From: Candidatus Moranbacteria bacterium GW2011_GWE1_49_15
GTDB lineage: Bacteria > Patescibacteriota > Minisyncoccia > Moranbacterales > GWC2-37-73
Direction: 5' to 3'
DNA length: 36,436 nt
Assembly (NCBI GenBank): GCA_001003855.1
Contig: LCPX01000001.1
Location: 1-36,436 of the forward strand
Part shown: piece after piece, positions 1 to 7,534 of the stretch
Position numbering within the stretch: the first letter of the stretch is position 1
Layout: each line of letters starts with the position of its first letter
Notes under the pieces: generated by a model
Databases searched by the model: none
What the model was told of the DNA's origin: nothing
The model's input: the letters and a program-made list of their open reading frames with translations, nothing else
Program-made: the position numbers and the translations under genes

Positions 1-151
1 CGGAAAGGGTCTCGCCGTCCTCCTCGACGTCATCAGTTATACCAAGTTCCGCAAGCGAAACCACCTCGAAATCCTTTTCGTGGATATCGAAAGCTTTTTT
101 GAATTGCCTGAATTTATCTTTATTGGTCGTACCTATCAAGATCTTCATCAT
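1..151 (-). CDS. rdgB: Non-canonical purine NTP pyrophosphatase (HAM1/RdgB family), N-terminal part only
   Basis: About 50 N-terminal residues are visible; the gene runs off the left edge. The start MKILIGTTNKDKFRQFKKAF and the following VVSLAELGI...EEDGETL match the family's N-terminus, where an initial T/SxN..K motif binds the triphosphate and the 'E-x-G-x-T' stretch follows. The family hydrolyses dITP, XTP and similar damaged nucleotides to monophosphates, keeping them out of DNA. Two ATG codons in tandem (151 and 148) can both serve as the start. The gene begins about 30 bases inside the end of the upstream HD hydrolase gene in another frame, so translation is probably coupled. Family assignment rests on the N-terminus alone. 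Confidence 0.72.
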   Translation of the reverse strand, partial: MMKILIGTTNKDKFRQFKKAFDIHEKDFEVVSLAELGITDDVEEDGETLS

Positions 152-761
152 TTTCTTTCAGAAATTTATCAAGATTGTCCTTAGCCCTTACATGGAAAAT
201 GGAATTTCCATCCCTATCATCATGCTCTTTCGTCAATCTGATATCCTGGGAAAGATAAAAGTTGACCACCCTGGAAGTTCCTTCTTTCCAATAACTCCAA
301 GGAACACTCCCACCCTCTGAAAGCTCAGCTTCTTTTTTGAGCTTACGGTTGTTTTCCAAAAACTCGCCGTAACCTGACGCCAGGCCGGAAAGGTCGGCTG
401 CTCTTACGATCTTTTCCTCGACCGAATCGAATTGTGCCCGGGTATGGGTCGCAAGTATGATTCCGGAAACTTTCTTTCCCAGTTCCCTATCCTCTTTCCC
501 TATCTCTTCCATGGCTAGAAAAGACGAATATTTCTCCTTGGTTGCAAACCCCTTTTCCTCATGGTCTTCATGATACCCGGCATCATGGAAAAGGCAAGCC
601 AATATTACCGCTTTATCGTCAAAAACGATTCCTTCCTTTACGCATGCCTCCATTATTTTTTTAGCATCTCCCAGAACTTTCAAAGCATGTTCAAAATTGT
701 GATACGGGATATCCCCATAAAAAACCTTCGCTATTTCAAAATACTTTTCAAGATTTTCCAC
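120..761 (-). CDS. HD-domain metal-dependent phosphohydrolase
   Basis: A 213-residue soluble protein with the HD-superfamily pattern: H21 and H25 in the first helices (YHNFEHA), the H59-D60 pair in LFHDAGYHEDH, and a later Asp in the RAADLSGL segment near residue 123. These residues normally bind one or two metals that hydrolyse phosphoester bonds of nucleotides. No second domain is visible and the substrate cannot be read from the sequence. It sits in a dense minus-strand run of small nucleotide-related genes, 5 bases downstream of the DUF3850 gene, and its 3' end overlaps the HAM1 start. A role in nucleotide clean-up is an inference from that context. Confidence 0.8.
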   Translation of the reverse strand: MENLEKYFEIAKVFYGDIPYHNFEHALKVLGDAKKIMEACVKEGIVFDDKAVILACLFHDAGYHEDHEEKGFATKEKYSSFLAMEEIGKEDRELGKKVSGIILATHTRAQFDSVEEKIVRAADLSGLASGYGEFLENNRKLKKEAELSEGGSVPWSYWKEGTSRVVNFYLSQDIRLTKEHDDRDGNSIFHVRAKDNLDKFLKENDEDLDRYDQ

Positions 762-766
762 GATTT

Positions 767-1027
767 TTATTTGAAACTGATTACCTGCAAACCGTATTTT
801 TCAACGTCTTCTTTTTTCCAAAAATCGAATTTCTTGGTTTTACCGACGTATGTTATTTCTTTTTCCAAAACCCTTCCGGAATATTCTTTGGTTTCCGGAT
901 CCCATTCGCGAAGGACCAAAACATCGCCCTCCTTGCATTTGAAATCAGCCAAGCGCATATCATAGGTCTTTTTTCCATCCAGGATGAGCTGGAAATATTC
1001 CGGCCAGGTTTTCTTTTCTATGCGCAT
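767..1027 (-). CDS. ASCH-like protein of the DUF3850 type
   Basis: An 86-residue protein. The N-terminal pattern KTWPEYFQLILDGKKTYDMR, then GDVLVLREWDPETKEYSGR and a final hydrophobic strand LQVISF, fit DUF3850, a small beta-barrel relative of ASCH/PUA domains that are thought to bind RNA or modified nucleotides. The family role is not established. It lies 1 base downstream of the CYTH gene and 5 bases upstream of the HD gene, so it is clearly part of the same transcription unit. Confidence 0.7.
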   Translation of the reverse strand: MRIEKKTWPEYFQLILDGKKTYDMRLADFKCKEGDVLVLREWDPETKEYSGRVLEKEITYVGKTKKFDFWKKEDVEKYGLQVISFK

Positions 1028-1028
1028 A

Positions 1029-1616
1029 TTATTTCAAGTACGCAAGGAAGGGATTTTTTCCTTCGAACGTGATGATTGGGAAATTATTATTGATTTCCTT
1101 TTCGGGAATACCGTATTTCATTTCATAAACCATTCCGGTCGAACGAAACAATGCCTTAGGATAATCGAATCCTAGTTTCTTGCTTGCGTCTTTAACCACT
1201 TCTTCAGAATCCCCCTCGATCTCTACAAACGGTTCCAGAAACGGCCACTCATCTATGCAAACTTCAACCCTGTCCAACATCCAAATTTCGCGCTTAGTTT
1301 CTTGATAGGATTTTTTCTCACAGCCCGTAGTCATTAATAAGACCTCCGCATTTTCAAAATTATCCACTTTTAAACAAATCTCTTTTTGTTCTTCGATTTT
1401 TCCGTTATTCACGACTTTCAGGCTCATGGTTATTTTATCCCCTTCGTCGCGTACCCGAAGCCATCCCCCTTCGATTTCGTGTCCTTTGGGCAAATTGAAA
1501 ACCACCCGCTTCTGCAAAAATTCAGGTTTCACGAGTTCAGCCCCTGCTGATTTGAGCTTCTTCCTGATTTCATCTTTATTTATATCCGGAAACGTCGCTT
1601 CGTACTCGATTTGCAT
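1029..1616 (-). CDS. CYTH-domain protein (triphosphate tunnel metalloenzyme superfamily)
   Basis: A 195-residue protein with the features of the CYTH/CyaB fold: an N-terminal IEYEATF strand, WLRVRDEGDKITMSLK, the central VCIDEWPFLEPFVEIEG strand pair and a late LGFDY segment. Members hydrolyse or cyclise nucleoside, thiamine or inorganic triphosphates inside an eight-stranded tunnel using acidic and basic side chains. The usual signature is ExExK; here the two Glu are present (E4, E6) but the Lys position holds Thr (T8). The substrate is unknown. It lies in the nucleotide-handling gene run, 5 bases downstream of the deoxyribosyltransferase-like gene. Confidence 0.75.
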   Translation of the reverse strand: MQIEYEATFPDINKDEIRKKLKSAGAELVKPEFLQKRVVFNLPKGHEIEGGWLRVRDEGDKITMSLKVVNNGKIEEQKEICLKVDNFENAEVLLMTTGCEKKSYQETKREIWMLDRVEVCIDEWPFLEPFVEIEGDSEEVVKDASKKLGFDYPKALFRSTGMVYEMKYGIPEKEINNNFPIITFEGKNPFLAYLK

Positions 1617-1621
1617 AAAAT

Positions 1622-2026
1622 TTATTCTATTAAGGATAAATTCCCATCTAAAATTATCGGTTGCATGGCGACTATCTCATCCTTATAGGAAACCTCGGGA
1701 ATTCCATTGAGAAGGAATATTTTCTTATCCGAAACGTGCGCGAACCCGATTTCCAAGAATACGTTTCCGCCGATATAGTTTCCAGTGCCATTCTTGTCAT
1801 AATTCAAGACCAGAATCGCGTCGGAATTTTTTATCTTTTCAAAATATCTTCTGATCAGATCGTCTTTGATTTTCTCTTGGGTCGATTCGCTTCCGGAAAA
1901 GACCTTTTCCAAATGACGTTCCATATTTTCAGGCACGACTATTTCATGTCCGAGATTTTCCAGTTCCTTCTGCGCCCCAGTTATCTTTTCCGCGAACGCC
2001 ATGCTGGCACAAATAACAATTTTCAT
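1622..2026 (-). CDS. Nucleoside 2-deoxyribosyltransferase-like protein
   Basis: A 134-residue protein with a Rossmann-like layout. It starts MKIVICASMAFAEKI, typical of this superfamily's first strand, and contains LGHEIVVPE, then KNSDAILVLNYDKNG and GGNVFLEIGFAHVSDKKIFLL. The NYIGGNVFLEIGFA stretch corresponds to the segment carrying the catalytic Glu in deoxyribosyltransferases. Related short proteins are widespread in Patescibacteria and usually annotated as hypothetical. The reaction is not proven: transfer or hydrolysis of an N-glycosidic bond is the family expectation. Context: 4 bases downstream of the Nudix gene. Confidence 0.6.
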   Translation of the reverse strand: MKIVICASMAFAEKITGAQKELENLGHEIVVPENMERHLEKVFSGSESTQEKIKDDLIRRYFEKIKNSDAILVLNYDKNGTGNYIGGNVFLEIGFAHVSDKKIFLLNGIPEVSYKDEIVAMQPIILDGNLSLIE

Positions 2027-2030
2027 AATT

Positions 2031-2423
2031 CTAAATTATTTTTAATTTCTCAAACCAATATCTCCAAACCGGCTCCAATTCCATTTTTCCAATCTCGCCA
2101 ACGGAAACCCATTTCATATTTTTCGATTCTGAATTAGAAACAGCTTCTCCTTCCCATTCAATCGCCTCAAAAAGAGACCAGTCGTGTCCCATGATTCCCC
2201 TGCTACATTCGTTCCAATCCACAAATTCCGCCACGATCAATTTATATTTTTTAATTGAAATATTGGTTTCCTCCTTTACCTCTCTAATCATCGCATTCTC
2301 GAAAGACTCTCCTTCATCAACATGCCCCGCCGGGCATGCCCAACCAAAAGGAAATTTCTTCCTCTCCAGCATCAGGATTTCCCCTTTTTCATTCCTAATG
2401 ATTGCGCCCGAGCTTTTATGCAT
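2031..2423 (-). CDS. Nudix hydrolase
   Basis: A 130-residue single-domain Nudix protein. The Nudix box spans G33 to I55: G33, E39, then R47-E48-V49-K50-E51-E52. All catalytic acidic residues are present, while the usual Gly near the end of the box is N54. The family cleaves nucleoside diphosphates linked to another moiety, with the Glu side chains binding magnesium. The substrate cannot be deduced. It sits 3 bases downstream of the unknown gene at 2427 and 4 bases upstream of the deoxyribosyltransferase-like gene, so it is co-transcribed with them. Confidence 0.9.
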   Translation of the reverse strand: MHKSSGAIIRNEKGEILMLERKKFPFGWACPAGHVDEGESFENAMIREVKEETNISIKKYKLIVAEFVDWNECSRGIMGHDWSLFEAIEWEGEAVSNSESKNMKWVSVGEIGKMELEPVWRYWFEKLKII

Positions 2424-2426
2424 AAA

Positions 2427-2783
2427 TTAAAAATCTCTTTTTTTAATCGGATCCAAATATTCAAAATAAATTGTTTTGCTATCCAAAACTTTAATGACTC
2501 TATATTTCCCTCTCGTCCATATTTCACCGCTCTCCAAAAAGTGCGTGGCTTCCAAAATTATAATACTGGCTCTTGGTCGCGACAAAACTTCTCCGCCCTT
2601 GGTTTCAATAAGAGGTATTTCCCCGCGAAGCCAATAATTTCGCTGATCTTTTTTTAGGAAATCATAAATCTTCCCTTCTTCAAGGTTTTCCGGGATACAC
2701 TCCTCTTTTCTTCTTCTCCCTGCCTTATGCTCCGAAATATCCCTAAGCGCCAGGTCCGGATTAAACTCCACCGCGATTCCCAT
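2427..2783 (-). CDS. Conserved hypothetical protein, first gene after the palindrome
   Basis: A 118-residue soluble protein. No known domain is recognised with confidence. Visible parts are a conserved-looking N-terminus (MGIAVEFNPDLALRDI), a basic patch GRRRKEE, and two beta-rich segments ending in YRVIKVLDSKTIYFEYLDP. Similar short proteins occur in other Patescibacteria, from memory and not checked. It is the first gene of the run that continues through Nudix, CYTH and HD genes to HAM1, and the 30-bp palindrome lies about 40 bases upstream of its start. Confidence 0.65.
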   Translation of the reverse strand: MGIAVEFNPDLALRDISEHKAGRRRKEECIPENLEEGKIYDFLKKDQRNYWLRGEIPLIETKGGEVLSRPRASIIILEATHFLESGEIWTRGKYRVIKVLDSKTIYFEYLDPIKKRDF

Positions 2784-2824
2784 ATTTTTATAACCTTATC
2801 ACTTATTACTTAAATCGTCGCGCC

Positions 2825-2854
2825 ATATTACCATATTTCGAAATATGGTAATAT
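2825..2854. promoter_or_regulatory. 30-bp perfect palindrome, possible operator
   Basis: The 15 bases ATATTACCATATTTC at 2825-2839 are followed directly by their exact reverse complement, with no loop spacer. It lies in the 86-base gap between the HD gene (2870-3454) and the unknown gene starting at 2783, just upstream of a seven-gene minus-strand run. There is no T tract on either side, which argues against a normal intrinsic terminator and favours binding of a symmetric dimeric regulator or a cruciform. Confidence 0.6.
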
Positions 2855-2869
2855 TAGCTAATCACATTG

Positions 2870-3454
2870 TTATTTTGTTTTATAATAATAGTTCTCCTTG
2901 AATTCCTTCATATATTTCTTCAGAATTTTCTTCTCGTCCTCGAAAAAAACTTTCCTTTCGTATTCGTCCTCCAGCTTCTCGATGTTTTCCCGGATCATTT
3001 CAGCGTAATCCTCGCGGGCGACTTCGGCCGCACCCTTGTAGAAAGCCGGGATAAAATGCGCGATCGCGTCAGCCGTAGAAACTATTTTTTCTTCCAAAGT
3101 TTCGGGAATAAATTTCTTGCAACGATGCTTGAGGATTATGTCCCTGACTTTTTCGGCGACAGTTTGATTGAACCAATTGACGATCAAATATTCATACGCC
3201 AAATGGGAACTCACTTCGTCATGAGGTTCTCTGTCATAAGCCAGGGAAAAATCATGGAAAAGAGCGCCCAGATGCACGACTTCCCTGTCCGCTCCATATT
3301 TTTTTGCAAGTTCCAAAGAGAGGTCGATAACTTCCTTGGTATGGTTTTCCCAAAAATTTTTCAGGAGTTTTTTTCTTTTTTGATCAGTACCTTGCGGGGA
3401 CTCCACAAAAATATTCCTGACATACTTCTCGATCTCCAAAATATCTCCCTGCAT
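2870..3454 (-). CDS. HD-domain phosphohydrolase (second in the cluster)
   Basis: A 194-residue HD-superfamily protein with H38 (FWENHTKEV), the H67-D68 pair (GALFHDFS), a further His in the DIILKHRC segment and an Asp in STADAIAHF. These are the usual metal ligands. It differs in sequence from the HD protein at 120-761, so the two are not a recent duplication. The C-terminal part is long, helical and highly charged. The substrate is unknown. It lies 30 bases downstream of lysS. Confidence 0.78.
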   Translation of the reverse strand: MQGDILEIEKYVRNIFVESPQGTDQKRKKLLKNFWENHTKEVIDLSLELAKKYGADREVVHLGALFHDFSLAYDREPHDEVSSHLAYEYLIVNWFNQTVAEKVRDIILKHRCKKFIPETLEEKIVSTADAIAHFIPAFYKGAAEVAREDYAEMIRENIEKLEDEYERKVFFEDEKKILKKYMKEFKENYYYKTK

Positions 3455-3484
3455 AACCGTATGGGATTTAAAAAATCTTACAAG

Positions 3485-4939
3485 CTATTCCTTAGATTTC
3501 ATCGGCGGAAAGATGACACATTCCCTAATAGACTTATCCATCAAGAATGAAAAGAGGCGTTCGGAAAGTCCGAATCCGAAAGCCGGTGGCATTCCATATT
3601 CCAAAGCCTCCACGAAATCCTCGTCGATCATCTGCGCCTCGCTGTCCCCGGCCTCCCTGAGCGCCATCTGATGCTTGAAACGCTGCGCTTGGTCGATCGG
3701 GTCGTTGAGTTCAGCGAAAGCGTTGCAAAGCTCCGCGGTACCGGCCACGACTTGGAAACGGAGAACCTTGTTCGGATTTTGCGGGTCCTTTTTGGCCAAC
3801 GGCGAAACTTCGATCGGATGCCCGACCAAAAAACAAGGCTGGATGAGTTTCTGTCTGACGGTCTTCTTATAAATCGTATCGATCATTTTCCCTTTGCCGT
3901 ATGTTTTGTCGTATTTGATTCCGAGCTCGTCCGCCTTCGCATACAACATTTCGACGGACACGTCGACTGACAAATCAATGCCGGTCTCTTTTTGGAAAGC
4001 CTCGAAATAATCGACGCGGGGGAACTCCTTTTCCCAATCGATAACATCGCCTTCATATTCATGCGTATATCCTCCCAGAACATTGGATGCTATTTCGCGA
4101 TACATCTTCTCCGCCATCCCCATCCCTTTTTCCAAATCGGCATAAGCCCAATAAAACTCCATATGGTCGAATTCCTGCAGATGCTGGCGGTCGATTCCCT
4201 CATTGCGGAAAACGCGTCCGATTTCGAAAACCTTTTCATATCCCCCGACCAAAAGCCTTTTGAGCGGAAGCTCCAGCGAGATGCGCATATAAAAATCCTG
4301 ATCCAGCGCGTTGTGGTGCGTCACGAAAGGCTCGGCGTCGGCTCCGCCGGGAGTGTGTTCCAAAACCGGTGTCTGCACTTCCAAAAATCCTTCCTTAACC
4401 AAGAAACCCCTGACGGTCTGCCAGAAGATGTTTTTCTTTCTGAAAAGCTCGCGCGTCTCAGGATTCGTCATCAGATCCAAATATCTTTTACGAAGAAGCT
4501 CCTCCTCATCCTTGATACCGAAATGTTCGGTCGGCACCGGACGGATGTTTTTGGAGAGGACTTTCCAATCCGTCACCTTGATGGATTTTTCTTCGGTTTT
4601 GGTGAGGAACAGCTCGCCGCTCACCTGCACGAAATCCCCGAGTTCGATGGCCTTGATGAAAAGTTTGAACAGCTCCTCCTTCATATTTCCCTTGTTGAGG
4701 AAAAGCTGGATCTTTCCAGTTTCGTCCTCGATGCTGGCAAAAGCCGATCCACCCATCGGGCGCATGGATCTCACCCTTCCGACCAGGGTAATTTCCTTTC
4801 CGGAAAGTTCGTCGAATTTTTCCAAAGCCTCGGCGTTCGCATGGCTCCTTTCGTTTTTTTCAGGATACGGTTCCATGCCGAATTCCCGGACCTTTTCCAG
4901 TTTTTCCAATTTCACTTGCCTGATATCCTCCCTGATCAT
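3485..4939 (-). CDS. lysS: Lysyl-tRNA synthetase, class II
   Basis: A 484-residue class II LysRS, near the usual bacterial length. It charges tRNA-Lys with lysine using ATP. The N-terminal OB-fold anticodon-binding domain covers roughly residues 48-140 (ITLVGRVRSMRPMGGSAFAS). The catalytic core follows, with YLDLMTNPETRELF, motif 2 around VFEIGRVFRNEGIDRQHLQE, and motif 3 as FGFGLSERLFSFLMD, a variant of the common GIDRL form that keeps the motif-3 Arg. The matching tRNA-Lys(UUU) is in the same window at 9061. The start gives the expected N-terminus, though no clear Shine-Dalgarno sequence precedes it. Confidence 0.95.
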   Translation of the reverse strand: MIREDIRQVKLEKLEKVREFGMEPYPEKNERSHANAEALEKFDELSGKEITLVGRVRSMRPMGGSAFASIEDETGKIQLFLNKGNMKEELFKLFIKAIELGDFVQVSGELFLTKTEEKSIKVTDWKVLSKNIRPVPTEHFGIKDEEELLRKRYLDLMTNPETRELFRKKNIFWQTVRGFLVKEGFLEVQTPVLEHTPGGADAEPFVTHHNALDQDFYMRISLELPLKRLLVGGYEKVFEIGRVFRNEGIDRQHLQEFDHMEFYWAYADLEKGMGMAEKMYREIASNVLGGYTHEYEGDVIDWEKEFPRVDYFEAFQKETGIDLSVDVSVEMLYAKADELGIKYDKTYGKGKMIDTIYKKTVRQKLIQPCFLVGHPIEVSPLAKKDPQNPNKVLRFQVVAGTAELCNAFAELNDPIDQAQRFKHQMALREAGDSEAQMIDEDFVEALEYGMPPAFGFGLSERLFSFLMDKSIRECVIFPPMKSKE

Positions 4940-4959
4940 GACTATGTCAGAATTTTTAA

Positions 4960-5065
4960 TTTTGAATTTTGAATTTTTAATGAATTTTTCAATGTTCTAT
5001 TTTTTCAAACATTAATGCATTCAAATTTTATTCAAAATTCGAAATTTGAAATTCGAAATTTTAGA
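4960..5065. repeat. AT-rich intergenic spacer with degenerate AATTTCGAAATT-type repeats
   Basis: This spacer upstream of lysS is built from imperfect short repeats of AAATTCGAAATTT/AATTTTGAAT type, on both strands. Similar AAATT-rich spacers separate other genes in this window (18720-18765, 19755-19798). No gene or confident promoter was seen here. Confidence 0.5.
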
Positions 5066-5111
5066 TGTTAAATATACCCAAATAATAGCCTGAAAGGGGC
5101 TTTTTGGCAAA

Positions 5112-5134
5112 CAAAAACCCCGCCGAGCGGGGTT
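5112..5134 (-). terminator. Intrinsic terminator of greA
   Basis: On the minus strand an 8-bp GC-rich stem (AACCCCGC / GCGGGGTT, 5116-5134) closed by a 3-base loop is followed by TTTTTG. It lies 22 bases after the greA stop. Confidence 0.85.
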
Positions 5135-5155
5135 AATCTGCTGTTTCGAAATATA

Positions 5156-5611
5156 TTACTTAATATCCACGATCTTATACTTGGCGACTCCGCTCGGGAT
5201 GGAAACCTCCACCTCCTCGCCTTTCTTTTTGCCCATGAAAGCCTTGCCCAAAGGGGACTCGTTGGAAATCTTGAAGTTGGCCGGATCAGCTTCGTTGGAT
5301 CCCACGATATGGAAATCCATCTTGCGTCCGCTGAATTCCACGCTGACGACGCTGCCGAGCTGGACGTGGCCGTTAGGCTTGGCTTTTTCAACGACTTTCG
5401 ATTCCTTCAAGGTCATCTCGAGTTCGGCTACCCTGGATTCGTTTTCGTTCTGTTGCCTCTTGGCCTCGGCATATTCCGCGTTCTCACTCAAATCACCCTG
5501 TTCTTTGGCTTCCTTGATAGCTTGCGCTATTTCCTGTCTCAAGGCACCCCTTCTTTCATCCAGTTCATCCTGAAGCTTTTTCAATCCTTCTTTTGTCATT
5601 AATCTCACCAT
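5156..5611 (-). CDS. greA: Transcription elongation factor GreA
   Basis: The chosen start gives 151 residues, the usual GreA length. GreA enters the RNA polymerase secondary channel and stimulates cleavage of backtracked transcripts. The N-terminal coiled coil carries the acidic tip in AKEQGDLSENAEYAEAK (D and E residues essential in the family), followed by a C-terminal FKBP-like domain with SPLGKAFMGKKKGEEVEV. An in-frame extension to 5677 is possible, but a good promoter at 5690-5717 would place the transcript start at about 5683, so that extension is unlikely. A second ATG at 5599, preceded by GGTGAG, is an equally plausible start. Confidence 0.93.
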   Translation of the reverse strand: MVRLMTKEGLKKLQDELDERRGALRQEIAQAIKEAKEQGDLSENAEYAEAKRQQNENESRVAELEMTLKESKVVEKAKPNGHVQLGSVVSVEFSGRKMDFHIVGSNEADPANFKISNESPLGKAFMGKKKGEEVEVSIPSGVAKYKIVDIK

Positions 5612-5689
5612 TTTTTTCTTTTTAATCGATTTAAAAAGGCTGCCGTCAAAAAAGACAGAGCCGTCAAAAATATTCAACTGACAGGACCC

Positions 5690-5717
5690 ATCATACCAGA
5701 AAACTACACGATGTCAA
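5690..5717 (-). promoter_or_regulatory. Promoter of greA
   Basis: Minus-strand -35 TTGACA (5717-5712), 16-bp spacer, -10 TATGAT (5695-5690) with a preceding TGG. It starts just after the rseP stop. The predicted leader of about 70 bases carries two copies of TTTTTGACGGC and a short inverted repeat CTTTTTAA / TTAAAAAG. Confidence 0.75.
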
Positions 5718-5720
5718 GGG

Positions 5721-6851
5721 TTAGAAAATTCCTTTTATCTTATCCAGAATCTCAAATCTTATTATGTCCTTAAATGTCACGACTACCATCAAGAATATTA
5801 ATAGCATAAAACCGATCATATGGAAAGCATGTTCGATTTTTTCGCTCACCGGAGAGCCTTTTATCTTTTCGATCAGGATAAACAAGACCCTTCCTCCGTC
5901 CAGCGCCGGGAATGGAAGCGCGTTGATTATCCCCAAATTTATGCTCAAAATGGCCGCAAATCTCAAAATCTGCACGATTCCGAGCGGTATCACCTGTCCC
6001 GTATAGACCGCTATGCCGATTATTCCGGTAACGTCCACTCCGGCCGTCTGGCCGACAAAAAGCTCCTTAATGGTGATTCCCATCAAAATGAATACGTTCT
6101 TCATTTCCACCAAGCCGTAATACAGCGCTTGGAAAAAAGAATATCTCACGATTTCGACCTGCGCCAATCCTATTCCCAGTGCCCCCTGGTTTTCAACCGA
6201 CTCAGATCTCGGAACGCCCTTAAGCTCCACAGTCTCCTCCTCCCTTTGCACACCCAAGGCGATCTCCTCTCCCTTGTGGAGACCGATGAAGTCCTGAACA
6301 TCCTTGACCGTTTTAAATTCCACTTTTTCCCCGTCCATGCCGAAAACCAATTCGTCGCCGAGCCTGAGCCCCATTGATTGGGCCGGAGAACCTTCCGCCA
6401 CCATATTCACCAATATTTTCGATCCCGGAGCGTCCGTTTCCGAAACCTCCTGATAAGTGCCGATCATGAAACCTATCGAAAACAGTACCCATGCCAAGAC
6501 GAAGTTCATGATGACTCCCGCCAGCAAAACTTTTATCCTGGCCCAGGCGGATTTGTTCGCGAAACTGTCGGGCTCATTCTGTCCCGATCCGTCCTCGCCT
6601 TTGATTTTCACAAAACCTCCGATCGGAAACCAGTTGAGCGAATAGATGGTGTTTTTGGTTTTCACATCCCTGCTTCCACGGACGAACTTCCATTTACCCT
6701 TTTCATTACGATACACGCCGAAAACCCTCGGGGGAAATCCGAACCCGAATTCGTGCGAGGTTATCCCGTTTCTCTTGGCAACCAAAAAATGTCCCAGCTC
6801 GTGCACGAGAACCAGCAATCCCAATATCAGGATGAAAATTATGATAGCCAT
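5721..6851 (-). CDS. rseP: RseP-like site-2 (M50) zinc metalloprotease
   Basis: A 376-residue integral membrane protease. The first membrane segment carries the zinc motif H17-E18-L-G-H21, and the conserved NALPFPALDGGRVLF segment near the C-terminus supplies the third metal ligand (Asp in LDG). Between them lies a PDZ domain (about residues 145-215: GSPAQSMGLRLGDELV). The family cleaves transmembrane anti-sigma factors and signal-peptide remnants within the membrane. Other membrane segments are near residues 105-125, 285-310 and 345-365. It lies 86 bases downstream of frr; in many bacteria uppS and cdsA lie between these two genes, but they are missing here. Confidence 0.93.
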   Translation of the reverse strand: MAIIIFILILGLLVLVHELGHFLVAKRNGITSHEFGFGFPPRVFGVYRNEKGKWKFVRGSRDVKTKNTIYSLNWFPIGGFVKIKGEDGSGQNEPDSFANKSAWARIKVLLAGVIMNFVLAWVLFSIGFMIGTYQEVSETDAPGSKILVNMVAEGSPAQSMGLRLGDELVFGMDGEKVEFKTVKDVQDFIGLHKGEEIALGVQREEETVELKGVPRSESVENQGALGIGLAQVEIVRYSFFQALYYGLVEMKNVFILMGITIKELFVGQTAGVDVTGIIGIAVYTGQVIPLGIVQILRFAAILSINLGIINALPFPALDGGRVLFILIEKIKGSPVSEKIEHAFHMIGFMLLIFLMVVVTFKDIIRFEILDKIKGIF

Positions 6852-6937
6852 TAAGATTAGTTTTTAGTTTTTAGACTGACGGGACTTGATTGCGCACAAG
6901 CTTTTTGCCACCTGACGCCTATCACCCAGGACCTATT

Positions 6938-7495
6938 TTATACCGTCATTATATCGATTTCTTTCTTCTCCCTTATCTCTTCGATCTTCTTGTTGTATTC
7001 ATCGATTACGGCTTGCAGCTTTTCCTTCGCCCTGAACTTGTCGTCCTCCGAAATATCGCCCTTCTTTTCCAAGTCCTGGATTTCCTTCCAGGCATCCTCC
7101 CTGATATTACGCACGGCTATTCTGCCCTCTTCGGCTTTGCCATTCAGTACTTTCACTAAGTCCCTTCTTCTTTCCTCGGTCAGGGAAGGTATCGAGAGTC
7201 TGATCAAAATTCCGTCGTTCACGGGGTTTATTCCCAGATCCGATTCCCTGATGGCCCCTTCGATGGCACTGATTGCTCCCCTGTCCCATGGCTGAATCGT
7301 GATCTGCCTCGGCTCGGGAGTGTTGATTGCCGCGATCTGCTTAAGCGGGGTCCTGCTTCCGTAATAATCGACCATCACATCTTCCACCAAAGACGGATTG
7401 GCTCTTCCGGTTCTCAGTTTTCCCAATTCGAATTTGAAATGTTCCATGGCCTTCTCCAAATCCGCCCTCTTTCCACTGATCAATGACTCGTACAT
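6938..7495 (-). CDS. frr: Ribosome recycling factor
   Basis: The ATG start gives 185 residues, the standard RRF length. RRF works with EF-G to split post-termination ribosomes. Diagnostic segments are ELGKLRTGRANPSLVEDV, YYGSRTPLKQIAAINTPEPR, NDGILIRLSIPSLTEERRRD and the C-terminal helix DEYNKKIEEIREKKEIDIM. An upstream in-frame TTG at 7507 would add four residues; the ATG is preferred because the product then matches the family start and GGAAAA precedes it. Confidence 0.96.
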   Translation of the reverse strand: MYESLISGKRADLEKAMEHFKFELGKLRTGRANPSLVEDVMVDYYGSRTPLKQIAAINTPEPRQITIQPWDRGAISAIEGAIRESDLGINPVNDGILIRLSIPSLTEERRRDLVKVLNGKAEEGRIAVRNIREDAWKEIQDLEKKGDISEDDKFRAKEKLQAVIDEYNKKIEEIREKKEIDIMTV

Positions 7496-7534
7496 ATGTT
7501 TTTCCAAATTATATTTTTAACCCGTGACCGCTTA

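Noticed and set aside
3992..4972. A 326-codon open frame on the plus strand opposite lysS
   Set aside because: It is antisense to a well-conserved LysRS; the translation shows no recognisable motif. Codon bias of the true gene leaves the opposite strand open.
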